64,000 nucleotides of DNA from Microbacterium sp. LWH11-1.2 (GTDB taxonomy: Bacteria; Actinomycetota; Actinomycetes; Actinomycetales; Microbacteriaceae), in contig NZ_CP151636.1 in the NCBI RefSeq assembly GCF_038397745.1, positions 3,968,001 through 4,032,000 on the forward strand. The letters run 5' to 3'. Every line of letters begins with the position of its first letter. The first letter of the stretch is position 1. Shown piece after piece: positions 44,978-53,205 of this stretch. The notes below the pieces were generated by a model, which was not told the DNA's origin, did not search any database, and was given only the letters and a program-made list of their open reading frames with translations. A program made the position numbers and the translations under genes.

Positions 44978-44983
44978 AGTCTA
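44978..44983 (-). promoter_or_regulatory. -10 hexamer for a leaderless start (DUF3817)
   Basis: TAGACT, 6 nt before the ATG at 44971. Confidence 0.55.
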
Positions 44984-45127
44984 GACGGCGCGCGAACAGT
45001 CCGATTCAGGTGTCGGCACCGCCTCCGCGCGTGCACGACTTCGGAGATCGAAGGCGAATCCCCGGGCGTCCGGTCCGTTCCCGCGGCGTGTCGGGCCCCA
45101 TCTCCGCGGTTGTGCACGGGATGCCGC

Positions 45128-46105
45128 TCAGGGCGCCGGCGGACGAGCGACCAGCAGCTCGCCGTCTCCGCTGACCTCGAGACGGCCCGCGGCTGCGGGG
45201 ACGAGCACCGTCGCGCCGGCGGCGAGGTGCTGCCCGGCGAGATCGACCGTTCCGCTGACCACGACGACGATCGCGAAGCCCGGCTCGACGACGGCAGCGC
45301 CGTGGACCGGCATCCGCTCCAGGCGGAAGTACCCGTCGGCATCGCGGGGGAACACCGAGCCCGACGGCGGCGCCGCATGCACGAGCGCTCCCATCTCGGC
45401 GAGACTCCGCGCCGTCCTGGTCACGGCGGCGAGCGCGAGGTCGAAGCCGAGGCCCAGGTGCCCGTGCTGAGGGCCGTCGATCTCGAACCCCTCCCACTCG
45501 AGCAGGATCGACAGATCCTCGGGCTGCTGCAGCTCGACGAGGAGCACGCCGGCGCCGATCGCGTGCAGCTCTCCCGGCGGGACCCAGACGACGTCGCCCG
45601 GCTGCACCTCGACGGCGTGCAGAAGGCCGAGGAGCGTACCGACGTCCTGGCGCGCGACGAGATCGGCGAGGGCCTCGACCGCCACATCCTCGCGCAGCCC
45701 GACGTGGACCGTGCCGCCCTCGAGGATGTACCACGCCTCGGCCTTGCCATGCGCGCGGCCGAGGTGCGAGGCGGCGAAGTCGTCGTGCGGGTGGGCATGC
45801 ACGGGCAGGCGCTGACCGGCGTCGAGGAGCTTGACCAGCAGGCGGGCGTCGGAACCCCAGCGCCGCGCGTGACGCTCGCCGAGCCAGGCGACGGGATCGA
45901 CCTCGATCGCGTCGCGGAGGAGCCGCCCGTCCGGGAGGCTGGTCAGGCCGAGAGCCTCCTCGCCACGGATCGTCGTCGTGGACCCGACCCAGTCCTCCGG
46001 CTCACGGGGAGCCGCCGCCGCTTCCCCTCGGAACGCGGAGATCCGGGCGCCGCCGCGGTAGAAGCGTTCCGGCGGGCGATTCGAGGGAAGGTTGATCGGT
46101 TTCAC
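45128..46105 (-). CDS. Mannose-6-phosphate isomerase-like cupin enzyme
   Basis: A 325-residue two-domain cupin resembling class I phosphomannose isomerase. The metal site is visible in PVHAHPHDDFAASHLGRAHGKAEAWYIL (two His and a Glu) and GDVVWVPPGELHAIGAG (late His). The length is shorter than typical ManA (about 390), matching short Bacillus-type versions. Such enzymes interconvert mannose 6-phosphate and fructose 6-phosphate or related aldose/ketose phosphates. GTG start with GGAGAAC upstream; it overlaps the kinase gene by four bases (GTGA). As the last gene of the sugar operon it could feed an aldose 6-phosphate to the kinase and aldolase, which is inferred. Confidence 0.82.
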   Translation of the reverse strand: MKPINLPSNRPPERFYRGGARISAFRGEAAAAPREPEDWVGSTTTIRGEEALGLTSLPDGRLLRDAIEVDPVAWLGERHARRWGSDARLLVKLLDAGQRLPVHAHPHDDFAASHLGRAHGKAEAWYILEGGTVHVGLREDVAVEALADLVARQDVGTLLGLLHAVEVQPGDVVWVPPGELHAIGAGVLLVELQQPEDLSILLEWEGFEIDGPQHGHLGLGFDLALAAVTRTARSLAEMGALVHAAPPSGSVFPRDADGYFRLERMPVHGAAVVEPGFAIVVVVSGTVDLAGQHLAAGATVLVPAAAGRLEVSGDGELLVARPPAP

Positions 46106-47310
46106 TGCTGTTCTCCGTTCCGGGCGTGGGCCGCGAGGAATCCGCCGACGAAGGTGTCACCGAGGCCGATGGTGGTGGGCGATGCGACATCGAGGGCGAA
46201 CGCGGCGACGCCGACGGCATCCGGGGTGGTTTCTTCGATCGCACGGACGAGCGAGACTCCCCCGTCGTGCCGCTTCATGGCGGCCGTCTCGTCCGCGTCG
46301 GCGGCGGTGAACCCGTCTCCGAGACGATAGCGGGTCGCGGCCACCCGCACCGCGCTCTCCAACGCCGCACGATGCCGCGACGCGTCGGGTCCGACCGCGA
46401 GCGCCCAGTAGCGCGTGTGCACCACGAGGGCGGGCACGGGGATCAGCCGGTGGATCTCCCCCAGCGCCGCGGCGACCTGCGCCGGATCGAGCAGATCGAC
46501 AGCCCGGCCGAGGTACTCCTGCAGCTCGTCCTCGTTCATGCCGTACACGTGGATGTGCGGCAGCAGCCGCGCGCGCACCGTCTCGGCGAACGCGCGGGTG
46601 TAGAAGCCGGCGTCCTCGTAGTACACCAGAGCCCCCGCCGCCAGGCGCGCCATCGCGGTGAGGAGCTCGCTGAGTCTCCGCACCAGCAGGTCGTGGTCCT
46701 GCATCGTGTTGAACCCCGAGATGAGGAACGCGGAAGCCTCCGCGAGCGCCTCGGAGAGGCCTGCGGCGATCGCCATCGTCCGATTCGGCGGATCGTTGGC
46801 GAAGATGAGCCGATTGGCCCCGGATGAGACCACCTCGCCGTCGGTCAGGCGCACACGCGCCCCCGCCGGATACTGCACGATCAGGTGCGGATCCAGCGTG
46901 TCCCCGTCAGCGGACGACAGGATCGTGATCCTGTCGGGAAGAAGGCGACGCACGTTGTCGTCGATGCTCACCAGATGCTGCACGCTCGGGATGCCGAGAC
47001 CGTCGAGCACGAGACCGGCGCGGACTCCCGTGCCGCCGAGGGTCACGTCGTAGACGAAGTGCGCGGCGAAGCGCTCGACGACCTCGGAGGAGGCGACGAA
47101 GCGCTCCGCCCCGATCCCCTCTGCGGCGAAGGCGAGCACGGCGACCAGGAGTGAGCGCTCGTCGACGATCGGCCCCGTCGTGGTGAGGTCGCCGACGCCC
47201 ACCCCATGCGCGCCGGCGAGCCGTTCGAGCACCGCGGAGTCCCACCGCAGCTCGTAGTCGACCGTGCCGCCGAGCCCGAGCACCAGCTGCCTGCCCACAT
47301 CGCCGATCAT
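46102..47310 (-). CDS. ADP-dependent phosphofructokinase/glucokinase family protein
   Basis: A 402-residue member of the ribokinase superfamily branch containing ADP-dependent sugar kinases. The nucleotide-site glycine-rich motif with catalytic Asp reads TIGLGDTFVGGF near the C-terminus. Upstream lie YYEDAGF and YGMNEDEL, matching the Glu-bearing HxE-like and NxxE magnesium motifs. GGTGVRAGLVLDGLGIPSV resembles the substrate-domain Gly-Gly region. This family is best known from archaea and vertebrate ADPGK, and phosphorylates glucose or fructose 6-phosphate with ADP. The substrate here is unknown; operon context suggests a ketose phosphate. ATG 47310 has GGGGAGGG about 10 nt upstream. It overlaps the ManA-like gene and follows the aldolase by 31 bp. 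Confidence 0.82.
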   Translation of the reverse strand: MIGDVGRQLVLGLGGTVDYELRWDSAVLERLAGAHGVGVGDLTTTGPIVDERSLLVAVLAFAAEGIGAERFVASSEVVERFAAHFVYDVTLGGTGVRAGLVLDGLGIPSVQHLVSIDDNVRRLLPDRITILSSADGDTLDPHLIVQYPAGARVRLTDGEVVSSGANRLIFANDPPNRTMAIAAGLSEALAEASAFLISGFNTMQDHDLLVRRLSELLTAMARLAAGALVYYEDAGFYTRAFAETVRARLLPHIHVYGMNEDELQEYLGRAVDLLDPAQVAAALGEIHRLIPVPALVVHTRYWALAVGPDASRHRAALESAVRVAATRYRLGDGFTAADADETAAMKRHDGGVSLVRAIEETTPDAVGVAAFALDVASPTTIGLGDTFVGGFLAAHARNGEQQ

Positions 47311-47341
47311 CCGTCGAGCGCCCTCCCCGTCGATTCGTGCG

Positions 47342-48205
47342 TCAGTACAGGCCGGCCTTGCCGTCGGCACCGAACAGCTTGATCTTCTCAGCCGCCGTGG
47401 CCTTCATGGCGGCGATCGGCTCGGGCTGGATCGCGTTCGGCTCACGCAGACGCTCGTCGGTGCCGAGGATCTCGCGCATGCGGTTGTGGTACGCGACCTT
47501 GATGTCGCTGGAGATGTTGATCTTGTTGACGCCGAGTTCGACGGCGCGGCGCAGCTCGGAGTCGGGGTTCGACGATCCGCCGTGCAGGACGAGCGGGATG
47601 CCGACGGCGGCCTTGATCTGCTCGAGCAGATCGTGACGCAGCTCGGGGTTCTTCTCGGCCGGGTAGAGCCCGTGCGAGGTGCCGATCGCGATGGCCAGGC
47701 TGTCGACCCCGGTCTCCTGCACGAAGCGCACCGCGTCGTCGGGGTTGGTGTAGATGATCTCCGCCGCACCCGACTCGCCGTAGCTGTCGTTCGCGCCGAT
47801 CGTGCCGAGCTCGCCCTCGACCTGCACGCCGACGGCGTGCGCGGCCTCGACGACCTTGCGGGTCAGCGCGACGTTCTCCTCGAACGGCAGCAGCGAGGCG
47901 TCGATCATGACCGAGGTGAAGCCGGCCTGGAACGCCGTGATCATCTGCTCGTACGTGCCGCCGTGGTCCCAGTGGATCGCGACCGGGACGCTCGCCCGAT
48001 GGGCACGCGAGCGCATCGCGGTGATCAGATCGGTCGTGATGTGCGAGACCTCGTCGGGGTGGATCGCGATGATGACCGGGGCGTTCAGTTCCTCGCTGAT
48101 GTCGATGATGCCGGTGAACATCGCCCAGTCGCTGATGTTGAACGCCGGGATCGCGAAGTTGTTCGCATTGGCGACGTCGAGGATGGATTTGCCGGTGTAG
48201 AGCAC
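47342..48205 (-). CDS. Class II fructose-bisphosphate (ketose-bisphosphate) aldolase family
   Basis: A 287-residue zinc aldolase of the GatY/FbaA type. IHWDHGGTYEQM contains the proton-donor Asp and zinc His. VEGELGTIGAND has the second metal region. AIGTSHGLYP and VLHGGSSN are the next zinc His and phosphate-binding loops, and VNKINISSDIKVAY the C-terminal substrate loop. All ligands are present. The enzyme splits a ketose 1,6-bisphosphate to DHAP and an aldehyde phosphate; fructose, tagatose or another sugar cannot be told apart. GTG start with AGGAGAAAC upstream. It lies in the sugar operon between the MalG-type permease and the kinase. Confidence 0.9.
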   Translation of the reverse strand: MLYTGKSILDVANANNFAIPAFNISDWAMFTGIIDISEELNAPVIIAIHPDEVSHITTDLITAMRSRAHRASVPVAIHWDHGGTYEQMITAFQAGFTSVMIDASLLPFEENVALTRKVVEAAHAVGVQVEGELGTIGANDSYGESGAAEIIYTNPDDAVRFVQETGVDSLAIAIGTSHGLYPAEKNPELRHDLLEQIKAAVGIPLVLHGGSSNPDSELRRAVELGVNKINISSDIKVAYHNRMREILGTDERLREPNAIQPEPIAAMKATAAEKIKLFGADGKAGLY

Positions 48206-48251
48206 GTGTTTCTCCTGTTTCGTGGTGGTCGTTGGTCCGGTCGGACGGAGG

Positions 48252-49097
48252 TCAGCTCTTCACAGAGCCGGCGGTCAGCCCGCTGATGAAGTAGCGCTGG
48301 AAGAAGAGGAAGAGCAGCAGCACGGGGATCGAGCCGAGCACGCTCATCGCCATGATCTGGTTCCACTCGTAGGAGTGCTGTCCCATGAGGAGCTGGATGC
48401 CGATGGGGACGGTGCGCATGTCGATCGTGCGCGTCAGGGTCAACGCGAACAGGTACTCGTTCCACGCGATCATGAAGGTGTAGATGCCGACCGAGACGAT
48501 GCCGGGGACGGAGATCGGGACGAGGATCCGCCAGAGCGCCGTCATGGAGCCGGCGCCGTCCACGCGCACGGCCTCGTCGAGCTCGCGCGGCAGGGTGTTG
48601 AAGTAGCCGGTCATCATGATGATCGCGTACGGCAGGGTGAACACCATGTACGTGAGGATCAGGCCCGCATACGAGTTGTAGAGGCCCAGCGCCACCATGA
48701 GGCCGAAGTACGGGATGAGCAGCGTGATGGGCGGCACCGCCTGCACGCTCACGATCACCACGTTCAGGATGCGCTTGCCGCGGAAGTCGAACCGGCTGAA
48801 CGCGTAGGCCGCCTGGATCGCGACGATCAGGGTGAGCACGGTCACCGCACCGGCCACGATGTAGCTGTTCAGGAAGAACCGCATGGTCTCGGGGTTCGTG
48901 AAGATCGCGATGTAGGCGTCGAACGAGAACGTGTCGGTGATCAGCCGCGGGGGCAGCTCGAAGATCTGGGTGTTGGACTTGAACGAGCTCGACAGCATCC
49001 AGAGCACGGGTCCGGCGGCGAAGACCGCGCCGATGATCAGGCCGATGGACACACCCGCGGTGGCGACCCGGCGCTTGCCCTTGACGGTGAGAGCCAT
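48252..49097 (-). CDS. Carbohydrate ABC transporter permease (MalG-type)
   Basis: A 281-residue permease with six membrane helices. The EAA loop that contacts the ATPase is at about residues 173-195 (LPRELDEAVRVDGAGSMTALWRILVPI), with the E-A-x3-D-G-A core. The N-terminus (KRRVATAGVSIGLIIGAVFAAGP) is typical of MalG. The start lies 2 bp after the stop of the MalF-type partner, so the two are translated together. The operon contains no ATPase gene, so a shared MsiK-type ATPase encoded elsewhere would be needed. It imports an oligosaccharide or monosaccharide. Confidence 0.94.
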   Translation of the reverse strand: MALTVKGKRRVATAGVSIGLIIGAVFAAGPVLWMLSSSFKSNTQIFELPPRLITDTFSFDAYIAIFTNPETMRFFLNSYIVAGAVTVLTLIVAIQAAYAFSRFDFRGKRILNVVIVSVQAVPPITLLIPYFGLMVALGLYNSYAGLILTYMVFTLPYAIIMMTGYFNTLPRELDEAVRVDGAGSMTALWRILVPISVPGIVSVGIYTFMIAWNEYLFALTLTRTIDMRTVPIGIQLLMGQHSYEWNQIMAMSVLGSIPVLLLFLFFQRYFISGLTAGSVKS

Positions 49098-49099
49098 GG

Positions 49100-50023
49100 T
49101 CAGTCCCTCGCTTTCTGGTGACGGACGTAGAACACGGCGAGCACCATCGACATCAGCAGCACGAGGACGGCGGAGGTCGCGGCGAGCGAGAAGTCGTACT
49201 TGGCGAACGCCAGCTTGTACGTGAAGGTGCTGAGCACCTCGGTCACGTCGATCGGACCACCGCCCGTCGTCATCCAGATGAGGGCGAACTGCTGAGAGGT
49301 CCAGATCAGGTCGAGCAGCACGAGGCTGACGATGATCGGCCGCAGCTGCGGGATCGTGACATTCCAGAACCGCTGGATGGCGCTCGCGCCGTCGACGGTC
49401 GCCGCTTCGTTCAGCTCACCGGGGATGCCCTGGAGCCCGGCGAGCAGGCTCACCATGAAGAACGGGTACCCCGCCCAGATGTTGATGAACGTGATGGTGC
49501 CGAGCGCGAGCTGCGGCGAGGCGAGCCATTCGATGTCTGTGTTCAGCAGGAAGTTGATCACACCGTTCGGAGCGAGCAGCATGCGCCAGAGCACGGCGAT
49601 CACCGCGACCGTGAAGAGCCACGGAAGGACGTAGAGGGCCCGGAAGATCGCGCGGGCCGCATGGTGGAGCAGCGTGCTGTTCAGCATCATCGCGAAGCCG
49701 AGGCCCAGGATGAGGTGGGCGATCACACTGCCGATCGTGAAGACGAGGGTGTTGCCGGTCGCCTTCCAGAATCCGGGATCGCCGAGGATCTCGACGAAGT
49801 TCGCGATGCCGACGAACTCGGGCGACTTGTTCAGGATGACGTTGTCCTGGAACGAGTAGCCGATCACCATGATGATCGGCACGATCATCAGCACGAGCAG
49901 CAGGATGATCGTGGGCGACAGGAAGGCGTAGGACTCCGTGGTCTTGCGCAGCTGACGTCGCCGGCGCGACAGCGGCACTCCCGTGACGATCACCTCGGTG
50001 TCGTCGGTCGTTCTCAGGCTCAT
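49100..50023 (-). CDS. Carbohydrate ABC transporter permease (MalF-type)
   Basis: A 307-residue permease. A basic cytoplasmic N-terminus (LSRRRRQLRKTTE) precedes six helices starting AFLSPTIILLLVLMIVP. The EAA loop reads GELNEAATVDGASAIQRFWNVTIPQL. SLRTTDDTE follows the chosen ATG at 50023, which has AGGAG about 11 nt upstream. It acts as heterodimer with the MalG-type protein. A hairpin at 50049-50080 separates it from the gene of the solute-binding protein and may lower its expression relative to that protein. Confidence 0.93.
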   Translation of the reverse strand: MSLRTTDDTEVIVTGVPLSRRRRQLRKTTESYAFLSPTIILLLVLMIVPIIMVIGYSFQDNVILNKSPEFVGIANFVEILGDPGFWKATGNTLVFTIGSVIAHLILGLGFAMMLNSTLLHHAARAIFRALYVLPWLFTVAVIAVLWRMLLAPNGVINFLLNTDIEWLASPQLALGTITFINIWAGYPFFMVSLLAGLQGIPGELNEAATVDGASAIQRFWNVTIPQLRPIIVSLVLLDLIWTSQQFALIWMTTGGGPIDVTEVLSTFTYKLAFAKYDFSLAATSAVLVLLMSMVLAVFYVRHQKARD

Positions 50024-50048
50024 GGGAACCGGTGCTCCTTGGTTGGTC

Positions 50049-50080
50049 GGGTGCCGCACCGCAGTGGCGATGCGGCACCC
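50049..50080 (-). terminator. Intercistronic hairpin between solute-binding protein and MalF genes
   Basis: GGGTGCCGCA and TGCGGCACCC form a 10-bp perfect stem around a 12-nt loop. Three CGGGAGG-like repeats lie between it and the upstream stop codon (50087-50107). In many sugar ABC operons such a hairpin keeps the binding-protein mRNA more abundant than the permease mRNA. Confidence 0.6.
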
Positions 50081-50109
50081 CGTTCATGCGGGAGGCGGGA
50101 GGCGGGAGA

Positions 50110-51408
50110 TCAGAACTCCGCTTTCCAGGCCTCCTGTGCCTTCTTGAGCGCATCGTCGATCGACTGCTGACCGTCGAACGCCGACTGCAGCTGCTCGCCG
50201 AGCTGACGCATGAGCTCTTCCGCGACGGGAAGACCCGTGAACTCGTTCGCCGGGTAACCCGCCTGGTAGATCTCGAACGCCTTCTTGAACAGCTCGTCGT
50301 CCTCGACGAAGGCCGGGACCGATTCCGAGTTGCCCGGGAACGCGTTGGCCATGGTCGAGAGCTCCGAGTTGGTCTCCTCGCTCATCAGGAAGGAGACGAG
50401 CTTGAAGGCGGCGTCCTTGTGCTCCGAGTTCTCGGCGACGCCGATGCCCCAGGATGCGTACGGGATTCCGCGTTCTCCGTCGTAGCCGTCCTCCGCGGGG
50501 AGCGCGGAGATGGAGAACTTCAGGTCGGGGTTCGTCTCTCGGATCAGGTTGATGTGCGCGAGCGAGTCGATCATCATGCCGGCACGGCCGTTGGTGAACT
50601 CCTCGACCTTGTCCTGCTCCTTCATCGTGAACGATCCGGAGGCGATGACGCCGTCGTCCCACAGGCCGCCGATGTACTCGACAGCCGAGGTGACGTCGCC
50701 GTTGGTCAGGTCGGGCTGCCCGTCCTTCAGCATCGAGCCGCCCGACGCCCAGACCCACGACATCACGTCGTTCTGCACGCCGTTCGGTGTCTCGAGCGAC
50801 AGCGGGAGCACCCAGCCGGAGACGTCTCCGCCGAGGGCTGTGACCTTGGCTGCGGCATCCGCGAACTCCGTGCGGTTCGTCGGCGGCGCGGTGACGCCGG
50901 CCTGCGCCAGCAGGTCGTCGTTCGTGAACATCGGATAGACGAAGTTCACGACCGGGATCATGTAGGTGCTGCCGTCGACCTGGATCTGGCTGGCCAGCTG
51001 ACTGTCGTCGTAGTCGTTCTCCTTCATCAGCGCGGTGAGATCGGCGATCACACCCTGCGAGGCGAAGTCGTTCACCCAGGCGCCGTCGAGTCCGACGACG
51101 TCGGGCATGGTGCCGGATGCCGCTCCGGCGAAAAGCTGCTCCTTGGTCGACGCGTACGGACCGCTGACCAGTTCGACCGTGATGCCCGGGTTCGCCTCCT
51201 CGAACTTGTCGATGAGCGCGCGGAACTCGCCGTCAGGCAGCTCCGGCTCCCACCACTGAGCGAACTCGATCGTGACATCCTCGCCGTCGCCGCCCCCGTC
51301 GCCTGAGGTGCTGGGCGTGCAGCCCGCCACCGCCAGAAGGGCAACCGTCGCGGTCGCGGCGCCGACGATCATTCGGGTTCGTCCGCGCCCTCGTCCCACT
51401 GTGCTCAT
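50110..51408 (-). CDS. Sugar ABC transporter solute-binding lipoprotein
   Basis: A 432-residue extracellular binding protein. Residues 1-29 are a lipoprotein signal: basic start, hydrophobic run, and LLAVAGC with the lipidated Cys. The mature part begins with a Ser/Gly/Asp-rich linker, then VTIEFAQWWEP and the MalE-like FEEANPGITVELVSGPY. The ATG at 51408 has AGAGGAGA upstream. It is the first gene of the sugar operon and faces the DeoR regulator. The binding pocket residues cannot be predicted by eye; many aromatic residues suggest a carbohydrate. The promoter region contains inverted repeats like DeoR targets. Confidence 0.92.
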   Translation of the reverse strand: MSTVGRGRGRTRMIVGAATATVALLAVAGCTPSTSGDGGGDGEDVTIEFAQWWEPELPDGEFRALIDKFEEANPGITVELVSGPYASTKEQLFAGAASGTMPDVVGLDGAWVNDFASQGVIADLTALMKENDYDDSQLASQIQVDGSTYMIPVVNFVYPMFTNDDLLAQAGVTAPPTNRTEFADAAAKVTALGGDVSGWVLPLSLETPNGVQNDVMSWVWASGGSMLKDGQPDLTNGDVTSAVEYIGGLWDDGVIASGSFTMKEQDKVEEFTNGRAGMMIDSLAHINLIRETNPDLKFSISALPAEDGYDGERGIPYASWGIGVAENSEHKDAAFKLVSFLMSEETNSELSTMANAFPGNSESVPAFVEDDELFKKAFEIYQAGYPANEFTGLPVAEELMRQLGEQLQSAFDGQQSIDDALKKAQEAWKAEF

Positions 51409-51431
51409 CACTTCTCCTCTTCGAGATCGTG

Positions 51432-51464
51432 CCGCATGACGCGCTTCAATGCTTCTTCATGCGG
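51432..51464. promoter_or_regulatory. Inverted repeat upstream of the sugar operon (DeoR operator candidate)
   Basis: CCGCATGA (51432-51439) and TCATGCGG (51457-51464): 8-bp perfect arms around a 17-nt spacer, just upstream of the solute-binding protein gene. It shares the GCATGA core with the site at 51593. Confidence 0.5.
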
Positions 51465-51592
51465 TTTTGAGCCATGTTATGCCGACATCTGCGTGATCGT
51501 CAAGGGCAACTTTGTCGCATTTCCTCCTGCCTCTCCCAGAATCACAGGGATTTCCTGCACCGATCGCTAGTGTCGCTGATGTGCGTCTTTTT

Positions 51593-51604
51593 GCATGACT
51601 ATGC
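51593..51604. promoter_or_regulatory. Short palindrome upstream of deoR-family gene
   Basis: GCAT-GACT-ATGC, followed by GG. It repeats the GCATGA and ATGCGG pieces found at 51432-51464, so both divergent promoters may be bound by the same regulator. Confidence 0.4.
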
Positions 51605-51639
51605 GGTGTTGGTCTCTCGAATGTGCTAAAGATGAGGTC

Positions 51640-52443
51640 ATGGATGCTTCCGGAACGGCGCGACGCCGCCTGCCTGCGGGCAGAAAAGCCGACCTCGCCA
51701 GCTACGTCGAGCAGACCGGGCAGGTGACGGTCAGCGATCTCGCCGAGCACTTCGGCGTCTCGATCGACACGATCCGCCGCGACCTCGACCAGCTCGACCG
51801 CGAAGGCGTGCTCGTCCGCACCCACGGCGGGGCGGTCAGCTCCGCGAGCGGCCCCCTCAAGGACCGCGCGCTCGACGTGCGCATGCGCGTGCAGACCGAG
51901 GAGAAGGAGCGGATCGCGCGCGTGGCGGCCGGGCTCGTCGAGGACGGCTCGGTCATCATGCTGAACGCCGGCACGACGACCCTCGCGGTCGCACGAGCGC
52001 TGCGAAACCATCACGACCTCACGATCGCCACGAACAACCTCCGCATCCCGGGCGAGCTCTCGCCGTCGGCCTTCCGCGACCTGTACGTGTTCGGCGGAGC
52101 CGTGCGCTCGATCACCCAGGCGACCACCGGACCGGTGACGTTCACCATGACGCCGGGCGGACCGGAGGTCGACATCCGCTGCGACCTGGCACTCATCGCG
52201 GTCGGCGCGATCGATGAGGCCGGATACTCGACCTCGAACCTCGGCGATGCGGCGATGATGTCCGAGATGATCCAGCGCGCGGAGCGGACCGCGATCCTCG
52301 CCGACTCCACGAAGCTGGGTCGCCGCTTCTTCGCGCAGATCGCGCTGCTCGACCGCGCCGACTACCTGATCACCGACGCGCCGCCGCCGGCGCGCATCGC
52401 CGCCGCCCTCGCGCAGGCCGACGTGCAGGTGCTCACTCCCTGA
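51640..52443 (+). CDS. DeoR/GlpR family transcriptional regulator
   Basis: A 267-residue regulator. Residues 12-60 are the DeoR winged helix (QVTVSDLAEHFGVSIDTIRRDLDQLDREGVLVRTHGGAV), including the family signature TIRRDLDQLD and HGGA. The C-terminal DeoRC sensor domain has NAGTTTLAVARAL, TNNL and LADSTKLGRRFF, which bind phosphorylated sugars in other members. GAGG precedes the ATG at 51640. It is divergent from the sugar operon and most likely represses it until a sugar phosphate intermediate accumulates. The spacer between the two genes holds GCATGA-type repeats. Confidence 0.92.
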   Translation: MDASGTARRRLPAGRKADLASYVEQTGQVTVSDLAEHFGVSIDTIRRDLDQLDREGVLVRTHGGAVSSASGPLKDRALDVRMRVQTEEKERIARVAAGLVEDGSVIMLNAGTTTLAVARALRNHHDLTIATNNLRIPGELSPSAFRDLYVFGGAVRSITQATTGPVTFTMTPGGPEVDIRCDLALIAVGAIDEAGYSTSNLGDAAMMSEMIQRAERTAILADSTKLGRRFFAQIALLDRADYLITDAPPPARIAAALAQADVQVLTP

Positions 52444-52508
52444 GTCGACGACGCCCGGGCAGACGCGGATCGGTCAGGATTCGAGAAGCGCCGCCCGCTG
52501 CTGCTCCG

Positions 52509-52514
52509 TAGCGT
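52509..52514 (+). promoter_or_regulatory. -10 hexamer for a leaderless start (VOC 52522)
   Basis: TAGCGT, 7 nt before the ATG at 52522. Confidence 0.5.
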
Positions 52515-52521
52515 CGATGAC

Positions 52522-53145
52522 ATGAACACGATCATCGATTCCGTCACCCTCGACGTCGCCGACCTCGAGGCCGCACAGTCCTTCTACGCAGACACGTTCG
52601 ACCTCGGCGATCGTCTGCGATTCCGCACCTCGGATGCCGAGACATCCGGGTTCCGCGGATACACCCTCTCGCTGGTGGTCTCGCAGCCGGGGAACGTGCA
52701 CGCCCTCGTCGACGCCGCCGTCGCCGCGGGAGCCAGCGTGGTCAAGCCCGTCGCGAAGTCGCTCTGGGGCGTGGGCGGCACCGTGCAGGCGCCGGACGGG
52801 GCGATGTGGAAGATCGCCACTTCGTCGAAGAAGGACACCGCTCCCCCGAGCCGCTCCGTCGACGAGATCATCCTGCTCCTCGGCGCCGAGGATGTCGTCG
52901 CCACGCGGACATTCTACACGGAGCGTGGCATCCCCGTCGCGAAGAGCTATGGCCGCAGCTACGTGCAGTTCGACACCGGGACGAGCCCGATCGGACTCGG
53001 GCTCTACCGCCACGCCTCGCTCGCGAAGGATGCGGGCGTGCCCGCTGCCGGCTCCGGATCGCACCGGCTCACCGTCAACGGCGCACTCGGGACCGCGGTC
53101 GATCCCGACGGCTTCGCCTGGGCCCCGGTGGAGGTGTACTCCTGA
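52522..53145 (+). CDS. VOC family protein with two VOC modules
   Basis: A 207-residue protein with two complete glyoxalase-like modules. The first starts SVTLDVADLEAAQSFYADTF (residues 6-25); the second starts EIILLLGAEDVVATRTFYTERG (about 115). The first module ends near GGTVQAPDGAMWKIAT and the second ends DPDGFAWAPVEVY. Two-module VOC proteins of this kind include antibiotic-binding and detoxifying proteins as well as enzymes of unknown role. It is not divergent with another gene; it is oriented with deoR, 78 bp downstream. Convergence with the giant nuclease gene follows across a shared hairpin. Confidence 0.85.
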   Translation: MNTIIDSVTLDVADLEAAQSFYADTFDLGDRLRFRTSDAETSGFRGYTLSLVVSQPGNVHALVDAAVAAGASVVKPVAKSLWGVGGTVQAPDGAMWKIATSSKKDTAPPSRSVDEIILLLGAEDVVATRTFYTERGIPVAKSYGRSYVQFDTGTSPIGLGLYRHASLAKDAGVPAAGSGSHRLTVNGALGTAVDPDGFAWAPVEVYS

Positions 53146-53150
53146 ACGAC

Positions 53151-53182
53151 GGAGGCCGTCGGGATCTCTCCCGACGGCCTCC
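53151..53182. terminator. Bidirectional terminator between VOC and nuclease genes
   Basis: A 14-bp perfect stem (GGAGGCCGTCGGGA and complement) with a TCTC loop at 53165-53168, 5 nt after the VOC stop and 23 nt after the nuclease stop. Confidence 0.88.
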
Positions 53183-53205
53183 GCTCTGTCATCCTGTGTG
53201 CAGGA

